Positions 7,201 to 17,725 of a stretch of DNA of 26,865 bases are shown here, piece after piece (the first letter of the stretch is position 1; the number at the start of each line of letters is the position of its first letter). The stretch lies in the NCBI GenBank assembly GCA_934661105.1, contig CAKUIV010000009.1, positions 1-26,865 of the forward strand. Direction: 5' to 3'. The position numbers and the translations under genes were made by a program. This DNA is from an uncultured Ellagibacter sp. GTDB taxonomy: Bacteria; Actinomycetota; Coriobacteriia; Coriobacteriales; Eggerthellaceae. The notes under the pieces were generated by a model. That model searched no databases, was not told the origin of the DNA, and worked only from the letters and a program-made list of their open reading frames with translations.

Positions 7201-7245
7201 CGCAATGAAAAGCTCGCAGCATGATGCAGCGAGCTTTTTATTGCG
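7201..7245. terminator. Strong bidirectional intrinsic terminator
   Basis: A 17-bp stem with one mismatch: the arm CGCAATGAAAAGCTCGC (7201-7217) pairs with GCGAGCTTTTTATTGCG (7229-7245) around an 11-nt loop. The A-run and T-run on the two arms give a U-tract in either direction. It ends the plus-strand ATP-grasp/DUF1461 operon and the converging minus-strand kinase operon. Nothing further is seen between it and the kinase stop at 7323. Confidence 0.92.
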
Positions 7246-7322
7246 TTAACGCGCCACGTAAAACGGCTTTGCGAGGTGCGAGCCGGACGATAAAGGGCCA
7301 TTCCCGTGCCGCGTCGCTCATC

Positions 7323-9962
<2,640 letters not shown>

Positions 9963-9966
9963 GCGC

Positions 9967-11772
9967 CTACTCCCAGACGATGTCGCTCGCGGAGAGCGTA
10001 TCGAACGTGCTGAGATAGTTCTCGGCTGCGGTAAGCCCCATGATGCCGCTGTCGGCGTAACCGCCTTCGGCCTTCACCGCATCGGAAGCGCCGCAGATGG
10101 GGATGGTGTAGGTTGCATCGTCGTCAAGCTCGGCGCCGCCCTTCGTCACGAGCACGTAAGGGAACACAAGCGAACCGTCGCCCTTGGAGTCGTAGCCGGT
10201 CTGCGCGAGCTCCTTGATGCGCGCGCCCGAAAGCGTGACGGTCTGGATGTTGTTCTTCCACCCGGTCGGGAGGATGGACACGATTTCCGAATCGGTCACG
10301 CCAAGGGGGAACAGGCTTCCGCTCACGCCGTCCTTGTTCATCTCGCGCACGTCGGTGTTGTGGATCCATTGGTTGGTAGAGACAAGCGCCGCATCGGCCC
10401 CCGTCGCCTTGCCGAAGCTGATGCCGACGAGCCGCGCGCAATCGTCCGTCCCGATGGTTTCGGTCACCGTGGTGAACGTCTTCTTCGTGTCGTTCGTGAT
10501 GAGGCTCTGGCTGCCGTCGATCGCGTCGACGACGTCGTCGAGCGTCGCCTCGCCCTTCACGAACTCGATCATCTTGTTGCCGATGGGGACGATGGCGTTT
10601 TCCCAGCCGGAATAGACGAACGACGCGGTATGGCCGTTGTTCAAGTCGTCGAGGATATCGACATAGTAGCTGTCTTCGCCGGGAGCCGCGTCCTTAAGCG
10701 GCAGCAAACGCGCCGCGTTCTGAGTGGGATCGAGGGATTCCATGCCCTCAACCGTCGAGAGCACCTCCATCACATGGAGCGCGTCTTCGAGCTTCTGCTC
10801 GTTGCCCGCCTCCCCAAGGCTCTTGCTCAGACCCACGTAACGGCTCACGTTCAAGATATAGACGTTCTGGTCGCCGTTTTCCGAAAGGTAGGGCATGAGC
10901 CCGACCTCGTCGGTCGCCCCTTCCTGCGTTTTCAGCGAGTTGCTGTTGCCGATGAGGAACAAGGTGTTGCCCTCGACCATCTGCGCCTTCGTGGCGCTAT
11001 CGGAATCGGGCGTGCCATCGGCGTTCAGCATCCCCAGATCGCGCCAGCGGTTCAGAAGCTGCATCGACTGCATCATCTCGTCCGATTCGCGCAGGGTGGT
11101 ATCGCCCGCAAGGAAAGCGTTTTGCCACTTCATGCCGTCAAGCGTGCTCAAGTAGCTCGTGTCGAGGATATTGCAGAGGTACTGGAAGCCGTAGCCGGGG
11201 TACTGGAGCTGGTCGCGACAGAAGATGACGCCGGCCGCTTCGCATTTGGTCTTCAAATCCTCAAGCTCGGCGAGGTTGGTGGGAAGCGTCCAGCCATGTT
11301 CTTCGAGCAGGGTCTTGTTGTAGGTGATGCCGAGCGCGTTGTACCCGAGCGGCAGCATGTAGACGGCACCGTCGTTGGTGACCTCGCGCAGGCGGGACTG
11401 CGCATACGAATCGGTGAAGCTGTAGCTCGAAAGATCGAGGAAATCGCTCGCGTCGTCGGAGCGGCCGGGGACGTAATACGTGCAGAAGTAAATGTCGGTC
11501 ATCTGACCGGCCTTGCGCATGTCGTTCACGTAGTCGGTGTAATCCTGCCCGTTATAGGGGATGATCTCCAAGTTGATCTCGGGGTACTTCTCGTGCACGA
11601 GGTCGTAGAACGTCGACATGTTGCTGTACGGCGCGTTCATGGTGATGGTCGGGTGCTCGCCTGTCGCTTGGGAGCTTTTCGCGTCGTTGCCGCTGGTTGC
11701 ACTGCACCCGGCGATAAGGCACGCCGCGCACGCGATTGCCAGCACGAGGCCCAGGATACCCTTGCGTTTCAT
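9967..11772 (-). CDS. Extracellular solute-binding lipoprotein fused to a 5'-nucleotidase C-terminal-like domain
   Basis: A 601-residue lipoprotein. MKRKG, a hydrophobic stretch and the lipobox LIAGC (Cys23) form a signal peptidase II site. Residues about 36-430 look like a family-1 extracellular solute-binding protein (start HPTITMNAPYSN, later EVLSTVEGMESLDP and AIVPIGNKMIEFVKGEATL). Residues about 440-595 resemble the C-terminal domain of 5'-nucleotidases: ADAALVST, then GVTDSEIVSILPTG, VTLSGARIKELAQTG and DDDATYTIPICG. No metallophosphatase domain is present, so I expect binding, not hydrolysis. An in-frame extension to 11925 exists, but ATG 11772 has GAAGGAA six bases upstream and begins the signal peptide. 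It lies 4 nt ahead of the hybrid kinase and no ABC permease is near, so a sensory role is likelier than transport. Confidence 0.88.
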   Translation of the reverse strand: MKRKGILGLVLAIACAACLIAGCSATSGNDAKSSQATGEHPTITMNAPYSNMSTFYDLVHEKYPEINLEIIPYNGQDYTDYVNDMRKAGQMTDIYFCTYYVPGRSDDASDFLDLSSYSFTDSYAQSRLREVTNDGAVYMLPLGYNALGITYNKTLLEEHGWTLPTNLAELEDLKTKCEAAGVIFCRDQLQYPGYGFQYLCNILDTSYLSTLDGMKWQNAFLAGDTTLRESDEMMQSMQLLNRWRDLGMLNADGTPDSDSATKAQMVEGNTLFLIGNSNSLKTQEGATDEVGLMPYLSENGDQNVYILNVSRYVGLSKSLGEAGNEQKLEDALHVMEVLSTVEGMESLDPTQNAARLLPLKDAAPGEDSYYVDILDDLNNGHTASFVYSGWENAIVPIGNKMIEFVKGEATLDDVVDAIDGSQSLITNDTKKTFTTVTETIGTDDCARLVGISFGKATGADAALVSTNQWIHNTDVREMNKDGVSGSLFPLGVTDSEIVSILPTGWKNNIQTVTLSGARIKELAQTGYDSKGDGSLVFPYVLVTKGGAELDDDATYTIPICGASDAVKAEGGYADSGIMGLTAAENYLSTFDTLSASDIVWE

Positions 11773-11926
11773 GATTCGTTCCTTCGCTTTCTCACTTCGC
11801 GGCGCGGCCAGACCCGCACCGGACGGCAAAACGGCCCTCGGCGAAGGCCCTCTGGCGAAGCCGCCGAGCGAAGGAACCCCCCCCCGAAAGGAGCAGCCGC
11901 AACGCGCCTGCTCGTACTTGCACATA
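11773..11926 (-). promoter_or_regulatory. Structured leader with a G9 tract ahead of the lipoprotein-kinase operon
   Basis: The leader between the possible -10 and the start codon contains a run of nine G (plus strand C9, 11877-11885), a GAGCAG/CTGCTC hairpin just upstream of it, and a CTCGGCG/CGCCGAG hairpin downstream. I recognise no riboswitch family here. The homopolymer could slip during replication and alter the leader fold. Confidence 0.5.
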
Positions 11927-11935
11927 AGAATACCA
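11927..11935 (-). promoter_or_regulatory. Possible extended -10 promoter of the lipoprotein-kinase operon
   Basis: On the minus strand TGG precedes TATTCT (11927-11932), an extended -10 type element. No good -35 is visible at 16-18 bp upstream, which extended -10 promoters can tolerate. Confidence 0.35.
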
Positions 11936-12004
11936 TACGCGGCGCGATCTCTATACGGAAGCTTCCGAACGATTCCGCGAAGGGATGCGTTCGCGAAGCC
12001 CGAG

Positions 12005-12038
12005 CGGCGCCTGTCGGCCAGCCCGTCGCCTGGCGCCG
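12005..12038 (-). terminator. Hairpin after the PAS-type hybrid kinase
   Basis: Perfect 7-bp arms CGGCGCC (12005-12011) and GGCGCCG (12032-12038) a few bases past the stop at 12043. No U-tract follows, so it may stabilise the 3' end more than terminate transcription. Confidence 0.35.
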
Positions 12039-12042
12039 TGAA

Positions 12043-14565
12043 TCAACCCATGGCCTCGGACAACGTCTTCAAAAGCGAAGCTATGTCGATAGGCTTCGCC
12101 ACATGCCCGTTCATGCCCGCGGCAAGCGCCGCGCGCCTGTCCTCCTCGAACGCATTGGCCGTCATGGCAACGATCGGCACGTCCTTGCACGACGGCGTCC
12201 CCATCGCCCGAATCCGCCGCGTGGCCTCGTAGCCGTCCATCACCGGCATCTGGATATCCATCAGGATCGCGTCGTAGCGACCCGCGTCGGCGCTTTCCAT
12301 CTTCCTCACCGCTTCCAAGCCATCCGACGCGACCTCGACGGCAAAGCCCGCCTGCCGCAATATCTCCACAGCGATTTCCTGGTTGAGCTCGTTGTCTTCC
12401 ACAAGGAGAATCTTCTCGCCTTCCGGGCGGAAAGCCGCCTTCCCACCTGGTCGAGGCACCGCCTCCCCTCCGGCGGACGCGCTCTCCCCTGCGAGGCGGA
12501 AGGTCAGGCGCACGTCGAATTCGCTGCCTTTTCCCTCCTCGCTTTTCACCGCGATGGAGCCGCCCATCAAATCCACGACCTTCTTGGTGATGGCGAGCCC
12601 GAGCCCCGTGCCCTGGATGCCGCTCACCGTCGCTGACTTCTCGCGGCTGAACGACTCGAAGAGATGCTTCTGGAATTCCTCGCTGATGCCGATGCCGGTA
12701 TCGCTCACGATAAAGCGGTAGCACGCGCAGCCCTCGGGCGCGCCCGGCTCCTGGCGCACGCGCAAACGCAGGGTCCCCCCGGTTTCGGTGAACTTGACGC
12801 CGTTGCCCAGGATGTTGAGCAAGACTTGCGTGAGCCGCAGCTTGTCGGCGACCACGTCGACGTCGGCCACGCCCTCGGTCTCGACGAGGAATCTAAGCCC
12901 TTTCGCCTCGGCGGCAGGTTGGATGATGGTGGTGATCGAGCCCAAGAGGTCGGGCAGGTTGAGCGGCTTTTCCTCTATCGTCACCCGGCCGCTTTCGATG
13001 CGGCTCATGTCGAGCACGTCGTTGATGAGGGAGAGCAAGTGCTCGCTCGAGGTGCTTATCTTGCGCAGGTAGTCTTCGACCGCCCCCGCGTCGCCCACGC
13101 GCGACAGGGCCAAGGAGGTGAAGCCGATGATGGCGTTCATAGGCGTGCGGATGTCGTGCGACATGCTGTTGAAGAACTGCGTCTTGGCCTGGTTCGCGCG
13201 CTCGGCCTCGTCGAGGGCCTCCGCGAGCATCTCGTTTCGCCTACGCTCTTCCCGCACGAGATGGTTGACGTTTTTGAACCCGATGACGAAATCGGAGCCG
13301 CCCTCGCCGCCCGCCGCGGTGAAACTCACCTGGAAGTACTCGCGCTTGCCTTCGTAGCGGCGCTTGAAGATCACGCTGTAGACCGGCTGGCGGCTGATTT
13401 CCCGCTGCACCACATCGAAGCTCACCTTGCGCGCAAACTCGGCCTTGTCCTCGTTGCAGACGTAGTTGTCGAGATAGCGCGCGAGCGCTTCGTCGTAGCC
13501 GATGCTCTGCGCCGCGAAGTAGGCGTCTTCCCGCGCGACGTTGTCGCGCCCGCTATCGCGGTATTTGGTGATGACGCCGCCGTTTCCCGAGACGAGCCAG
13601 ACCGTCGTGTACTCCCGCGACAGGCCGCTGATGACGCGCGTCTGCTCGTCGAGCAGCATGTGCTCGCGTTCGCGCTGTTTCTGGTCGGCCACGATGGACG
13701 ATATGTCTTCGAGCGCGAACAGGACGCTCGTCACCGCGCCTGCCGCATCGCGCGCCGCCACGACCCAACTGGCGCGGCACCATTCCCACGGGTCGACCGT
13801 GCCGTGAAATTCCTCCACGGCGATGTCGGTATCGCCGAGCAGCTCCGTCATCCGGCTTCGGTCGACGAAGGCGCGCATCTTGTCCTGGTCCTCCGGCTGC
13901 ACGCACGTGTCGACGAAGGCACCGGCGACGTCGTCGATGGTGGCCAGGCCCGCCGCCGCCCGTTCGAAGAAGGGGACGTTCTTGATCGCCTTGCAGGTGT
14001 TCGCCTCAAGATCGACCCACCAGACGGCGAAATACGCGTTCGAAAGACCACCGATAGTGTGGAGCTGTTCTTTGAGCTGGGCGTTCACCCTCCGAAGCTC
14101 TTCTTTCTTGCGTTCTTCCTGGGCGATGATCTTGTCGATCACGCGAAAGCCCACCACGCCGCCCGAGCCGGCGGCGTCGGTGAGCGCGGAGAACACCTCG
14201 AGGTGGCGCCGCCTGCCGGAGTTGGTCACCGCGCAAAAGCGGTAGACCAGCTTCCCCTCGCGCAGAAGGCGGACGTGGAGATGCTCCGGGTCGAGCATCT
14301 CCACGAAATCCGGGGAGGAGGGCCGATCGACGTAATGCTCGAAGCATTCGCGCAGTTTCGCGCGGTACACACCGAAATCGCCCGCTGTCCTGCCGTTTTC
14401 GAGAAAGAGCCTCGTCTCGGCATTCGATTTCGTGACCTCGACCATCTCGTTCTCGAAATCGAGATAGAAAAACGACTGGAAATCCTGGCACAACGTGTCA
14501 AGGATGAGCTTCTCCCGGTCGATAGGAGCAGGGCGATCCATGGACCGGGCATCGGAGGCGATCAT
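12043..14565 (-). CDS. Soluble PAS-type hybrid sensor histidine kinase
   Basis: An 840-residue kinase without membrane segments or signal peptide, so a cytoplasmic sensor. Residues about 15-430 read as three PAS-like modules (QDFQSFFYLDFENEMVEV; SNAYFAVWWVDLEANTC; SREYTTVWLVSGNGG) with linking coiled coils (EERKKEELRRVNAQLKEQ). HisKA has NSMSHDIRTPMNAIIG with His470. The ATPase domain has LLNILGNGVKF, DTGIGIS and GTGLGLAI. The C-terminal receiver has LLVEDNELNQEI, ILMDIQMPVMDG (Asp770) and AKPI. An in-frame extension to TTG 14679 would run through the riboswitch and is rejected; ATG 14565 has GGAG seven bases upstream. It is a single-gene unit under a c-di-GMP riboswitch. The output partner is not encoded here. 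Confidence 0.95.
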   Translation of the reverse strand: MIASDARSMDRPAPIDREKLILDTLCQDFQSFFYLDFENEMVEVTKSNAETRLFLENGRTAGDFGVYRAKLRECFEHYVDRPSSPDFVEMLDPEHLHVRLLREGKLVYRFCAVTNSGRRRHLEVFSALTDAAGSGGVVGFRVIDKIIAQEERKKEELRRVNAQLKEQLHTIGGLSNAYFAVWWVDLEANTCKAIKNVPFFERAAAGLATIDDVAGAFVDTCVQPEDQDKMRAFVDRSRMTELLGDTDIAVEEFHGTVDPWEWCRASWVVAARDAAGAVTSVLFALEDISSIVADQKQREREHMLLDEQTRVISGLSREYTTVWLVSGNGGVITKYRDSGRDNVAREDAYFAAQSIGYDEALARYLDNYVCNEDKAEFARKVSFDVVQREISRQPVYSVIFKRRYEGKREYFQVSFTAAGGEGGSDFVIGFKNVNHLVREERRRNEMLAEALDEAERANQAKTQFFNSMSHDIRTPMNAIIGFTSLALSRVGDAGAVEDYLRKISTSSEHLLSLINDVLDMSRIESGRVTIEEKPLNLPDLLGSITTIIQPAAEAKGLRFLVETEGVADVDVVADKLRLTQVLLNILGNGVKFTETGGTLRLRVRQEPGAPEGCACYRFIVSDTGIGISEEFQKHLFESFSREKSATVSGIQGTGLGLAITKKVVDLMGGSIAVKSEEGKGSEFDVRLTFRLAGESASAGGEAVPRPGGKAAFRPEGEKILLVEDNELNQEIAVEILRQAGFAVEVASDGLEAVRKMESADAGRYDAILMDIQMPVMDGYEATRRIRAMGTPSCKDVPIVAMTANAFEEDRRAALAAGMNGHVAKPIDIASLLKTLSEAMG

Positions 14566-14634
14566 GAGGGTTCTCCAATCACTTTTTTCTCGCAAAGGTG
14601 ATTGCAGCGGTATCGATTGCATCCCCCGGGGCAG

Positions 14635-14662
14635 AAAATGCACTGTCCCGGCGGGCAATGCA
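14635..14662 (-). terminator. Riboswitch-controlled intrinsic terminator
   Basis: On the minus strand, TGCATTGCCC pairs with GGG-A-CAGTGCA around a GCC loop (10 bp with one bulged A, one G-U pair), followed by TTTTCTG. It lies between the c-di-GMP aptamer and the kinase start. Its right arm AGTGCA (plus-strand 14639-14644) is exactly complementary to TGCACT at the 3' edge of the aptamer (14673-14678), which supplies an antiterminator. Confidence 0.82.
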
Positions 14663-14665
14663 TCC

Positions 14666-14742
14666 AATAGCAAGTGCAACTGGCTGCCATTTTACAGGCC
14701 CTATAGCTTTGCGTCTCAGGCTTTCGCCTGATTTGCCGATAT
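14666..14742 (-). promoter_or_regulatory. Cyclic-di-GMP-I (GEMM-I) riboswitch
   Basis: Read on the minus strand, the conserved GEMM-I blocks occur in order: CGGCAAA; the stem CAGGC-GAAA-GCCTG with its GNRA tetraloop; GACGCAAAGC; GGGCCT (the tetraloop receptor side); a short ATGGCAGCC arm; then AGTTGC, which can pair back with GCAA at the start. This is a near-textbook match to the class that binds c-di-GMP at the junction of its helices. It is followed by an intrinsic terminator and then the hybrid kinase gene. Because the aptamer's closing strand overlaps the antiterminator strand, ligand binding should favour termination (an off switch). A possible -10 TATAGT lies upstream at 14757-14762. 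Confidence 0.9.
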
Positions 14743-14822
14743 AAATTTGATTACTAACTATACCTTTCCTCCGGCGAAAAAGCGACCGCGACCCACCCGA
14801 TATTTACGACGCATTAACACAG

Positions 14823-14851
14823 TTGGCTATCGGCGGCGAAGCGAGTATCAT
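14823..14851 (+). promoter_or_regulatory. Promoter of gltX
   Basis: -35 TTGGCT (14823-14828) and -10 TATCAT (14846-14851) are separated by exactly 17 bp, with an A/T-rich TATATA immediately after. This predicts a leader of about 40 nt before the GTG start. Confidence 0.65.
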
Positions 14852-14900
14852 ATATAGGTTGAATGGATTGAAACGACTTCCAAAGACGAAAGAGGAATCC

Positions 14901-16454
14901 GTGACTGACAAACCCGTACGCGTCCGCTTCGCACCCTCGCCCACCGGGCGTTTGCACGTCGGCGGCGCGCGCACCGCGATCTACAACTGGGCGTTCGCCC
15001 GCGCAACCGGCGGCACCTTCATCCTGCGCATCGAAGACACCGACCCCACCCGCTCCACCGAGGAGAACGTCCAGGTCATCCTGAACGCGATGAAGTGGCT
15101 CAACCTCGATTGGGACGAAGGCCCCGAAGTGGGCGGCGACGCGGGCCCCTACTTCCAGACCCAGCGCTTCGACACGTACAAGGACGCGCTCGAGCGCTTG
15201 AAGGAGCGCGGGGCTGTGTACCCCTGCTTCTGCACGAAGGAGGAACTCGACGCCAAGCGCGCGAAGGCCGAAGCCGAGGAAGGCGGGTACTCCGGCTACG
15301 ACCGCACCTGCCGCGATATCGACCCGCAGGAAGCGCAAGCGCGCATCGACGCGGGCGAACCGCACGTGTGGCGCTTGAAGGTGCCGCTCGATCACGGCCC
15401 GATCGAGTTCGACGACGCGGTCTACGGGCATGTGTCCTTCCCCGCCGAGGTCATGGACGACATGATCGTCGTGCGCACCGACGGCACGCCCACCTACAAC
15501 TTCGCCGTGGTCTGCGACGACGCGAACATGGGCATCACGCACGTCATCCGCGGCGACGATCACCTGTCCAACACCCCGCGCCAGATCCTCATCTACGAGG
15601 CGCTCGGCTACGACGTGCCGACCTTCGCGCACCTGTCGATGATTCTGGGCCCCGACGGCAAGAAGCTCTCCAAGCGTCACGGCGCCGCAAGCGTGGAGGA
15701 ATTCCGCGACCGCGGCTTCCTGCCCGACGCGATGGTGAACTTCCTCGCGCTTTTGGGCTGGTCGCTCGACGGCGAGACCACGCTCATCGACCGCGAAACG
15801 CTCTGCCGCGAGTTCTCGCTCGACCGCATCACCAAGAAGGACGCCGTGTTCGACGAGACGAAGCTCGAGTGGATGAACGGCCAGTACATCAAGGAAATGG
15901 GCGCGCAGGACTGGGCATGCGCAAGCGTGCCGTGGCTCGCCCGCGCGCGTGCCGGCGTCGCCGCCGACGCGGAGATCTCGGAAGAGGAAATCCGCGAGAC
16001 CGCGGCCGACATCGCCAACCGCCCCGAGTTCTACGAGAAGCTCTACCCGCTCGTGGCCGAACGCGAGACGCGCCTTACCGACGCAGCGGAAAAGCTCGCC
16101 TACATGTTCTGGGGCGACCGTGTCGAATCGCTTGACGAGAAGAGCGTGAAGAAGGTCCTTCTGAAGGAAGGCGCACGCGCCGAGGAAGCGCTCGCCGCGT
16201 GCCGTGCGATCCTTGCCGACGAGGGCAACGAGTGGAGCGCCCCTGTGCTCGAAGCCGAATGCCGCAAGCTCGGCGAGGAGGACGCGCTCAACATGAAGCT
16301 CAAGTTCGTCTTGCAGCCGCTTCGCGTCGCCGTGTGCGGCAACATGGTGTCGCCGCCTTTGTTCGAGTCGATCGAGCTGCTGCCGCGCGAAGACGTGCTT
16401 GCCCGCATCGATCAGGTGACGGCGCAGGTCTTCGGCGGCGAGAGCGCCGAATAG
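14901..16454 (+). CDS. gltX: Glutamyl-tRNA synthetase
   Basis: GltX charges tRNA-Glu with glutamate using ATP. The 517-residue product begins VRVRFAPSPTGRLHVGGARTA (HIGH-equivalent signature near residues 10-25). It contains RIEDTDPTRSTEENV and, near 250-262, GPDGKKLSKRHGA, the KMSKS-type loop. The C-terminal anticodon-binding region (ALAACRAILADEGNEWSA...) completes the class Ib architecture, and the length is close to the family's usual range. A longer frame opens at 14823 but covers the promoter. GTG at 14901 has AGAGGA upstream and begins directly before the conserved start. A terminator follows soon after the stop. Confidence 0.97.
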   Translation: MTDKPVRVRFAPSPTGRLHVGGARTAIYNWAFARATGGTFILRIEDTDPTRSTEENVQVILNAMKWLNLDWDEGPEVGGDAGPYFQTQRFDTYKDALERLKERGAVYPCFCTKEELDAKRAKAEAEEGGYSGYDRTCRDIDPQEAQARIDAGEPHVWRLKVPLDHGPIEFDDAVYGHVSFPAEVMDDMIVVRTDGTPTYNFAVVCDDANMGITHVIRGDDHLSNTPRQILIYEALGYDVPTFAHLSMILGPDGKKLSKRHGAASVEEFRDRGFLPDAMVNFLALLGWSLDGETTLIDRETLCREFSLDRITKKDAVFDETKLEWMNGQYIKEMGAQDWACASVPWLARARAGVAADAEISEEEIRETAADIANRPEFYEKLYPLVAERETRLTDAAEKLAYMFWGDRVESLDEKSVKKVLLKEGARAEEALAACRAILADEGNEWSAPVLEAECRKLGEEDALNMKLKFVLQPLRVAVCGNMVSPPLFESIELLPREDVLARIDQVTAQVFGGESAE

Positions 16455-16484
16455 CCGCATGGCCGGAACCGACTCGCATACCGA

Positions 16485-16512
16485 AAAGGGCGCCTTCACG
16501 GGCGCCCTTTCT
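16485..16512 (+). terminator. Intrinsic terminator of gltX
   Basis: AAAGGGCGCC (16485-16494) and GGCGCCCTTT (16501-16510) form a perfect 10-bp stem with a 6-nt loop, followed by CTTC. It lies 30 nt past the gltX stop and inside the long form of the next open frame. Confidence 0.8.
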
Positions 16513-16548
16513 TCACGGGGCCTCGCACGCCGGCAGCTGCGCTCGGCG

Positions 16549-17700
16549 ATGGGGTCGCCGCGCAAGGTGGTGTTCCTGCGCGACTTCTGCACACGCCCCT
16601 ACGGGTCGTCATGCGCCCGCTGCATCACGGCGTGCCCGAAAGGCGCGATCGCCTTCGCGAACGCGCAAGCCGCGATCGACTCGCAAGCCTGCACGAAATG
16701 CGGGATATGTCTCGGCGTATGCGACGCGTTCTCGCTCGTTGACGTGAGCGCCGAGGGCATCCGCTCGCATATGAGGAAGATCGCGCTCTCGGGGCGAACC
16801 GTTATCCTCACCTGCTCTCATCTGCTCCCAAGCGGCTTCACGCCGGCAGACAACGTGGTCGTGCTTCCCTGCCTTGCCGCCCTCTCGACCGAGCTTCTCA
16901 CCGCGTCGCTCGCGGAAGGGCAAAAGCTCGCCGTCGCCGTGGCGTTCGATGCCTGCGAAACGTGCACGCGAACCAAGGGGTGCGGCATGGACGCGTACTC
17001 TCACGCCATCGAATGCGCCGAGGCCGCAAGCGAAGGCGAGGTCGCCTTCACCGACGACGTGCCCGAATGGACCGAGGAAAGCTCGTTTTTGGAAACGCTT
17101 GGCAAGAACGACGCCGCGGACAGGCGCGAAACCATCGAATCGCTCAAAGACCAAGTGGTCGATATCGCGTCAGGGTCGTACCGCATGCGGCGGAACGAGG
17201 CGCTGCAAGAAGCGCGCGAGGCGAGCGCGCGCATGAACCAGGAGCCGCGCATCGGGGGGGCGGCGGGAACGCCCGAGGCGAACGCCTATGCCGAAGGCGG
17301 CGCCACGCGCGAGGTGCTCTTCCCCCGCCAGCGCATGATCCTCGAGGCGGCCGACGTGTCCGACGCCGTCGCCGTGCGATTCGCCGTCTCGCTTTCCCAA
17401 ACCGACTGCGCGCTCTGCGAGAACGACCTTTCCTGCACGCGGGGCTGCCCTACGGGCGCACGGCAACCGAGTCCCGAAAACGGGATGCTGCGCTTCACGC
17501 GGAGGCTCTGCATCGGCTGCGGGTTGTGCGTATCGGCCTGCAAACGCGGCGCCGTGAGCCTGCGCGAAGCCTGCGCGGGAGAGCTTTTGCCGGGAGCGAT
17601 CGAGGAAGACGCCCAGGGCGTCAGCCACCCTGAAGCCGCCGCTGATCTCCCCCTGTCCGTCGATGACGACGGCATATGCGATGCGATCGTGAAACAGTAG
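16549..17700 (+). CDS. Multi-cluster 4Fe-4S ferredoxin-type protein
   Basis: A 383-residue cytoplasmic protein with two paired Fe-S modules. The N-terminal module has CARCITACP (with Cys14, 22, 25, 29) and CTKCGICLGVC (Cys48, 51, 54, 58). The C-terminal module has CALCENDLSCTRGCP (Cys287, 290, 296, 300) and CIGCGLCVSAC (Cys321, 324, 327, 331). That could ligate four 4Fe-4S clusters. Between them lies an alpha/beta region with LTCSH, VLPCLAAL and CETCTRTKGC, a Cys pattern seen in electron-transfer proteins linked to oxidoreductase maturation. The exact partner is unknown. The frame extends back to ATG 16459, but that start has no ribosome site and would place the gltX terminator inside the coding region, so I prefer ATG 16549, which also lacks a clear Shine-Dalgarno. 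A G7 run lies near 17254. Confidence 0.85.
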   Translation: MGSPRKVVFLRDFCTRPYGSSCARCITACPKGAIAFANAQAAIDSQACTKCGICLGVCDAFSLVDVSAEGIRSHMRKIALSGRTVILTCSHLLPSGFTPADNVVVLPCLAALSTELLTASLAEGQKLAVAVAFDACETCTRTKGCGMDAYSHAIECAEAASEGEVAFTDDVPEWTEESSFLETLGKNDAADRRETIESLKDQVVDIASGSYRMRRNEALQEAREASARMNQEPRIGGAAGTPEANAYAEGGATREVLFPRQRMILEAADVSDAVAVRFAVSLSQTDCALCENDLSCTRGCPTGARQPSPENGMLRFTRRLCIGCGLCVSACKRGAVSLREACAGELLPGAIEEDAQGVSHPEAAADLPLSVDDDGICDAIVKQ

Positions 17701-17725
17701 GAACCTCATAGAAAGAAGGATGCCC

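Noticed and set aside
14566..14679. N-terminal extension of the PAS-type kinase to TTG 14679
   Set aside because: It would translate the terminator and part of the c-di-GMP riboswitch; ATG 14565 has a proper ribosome site.
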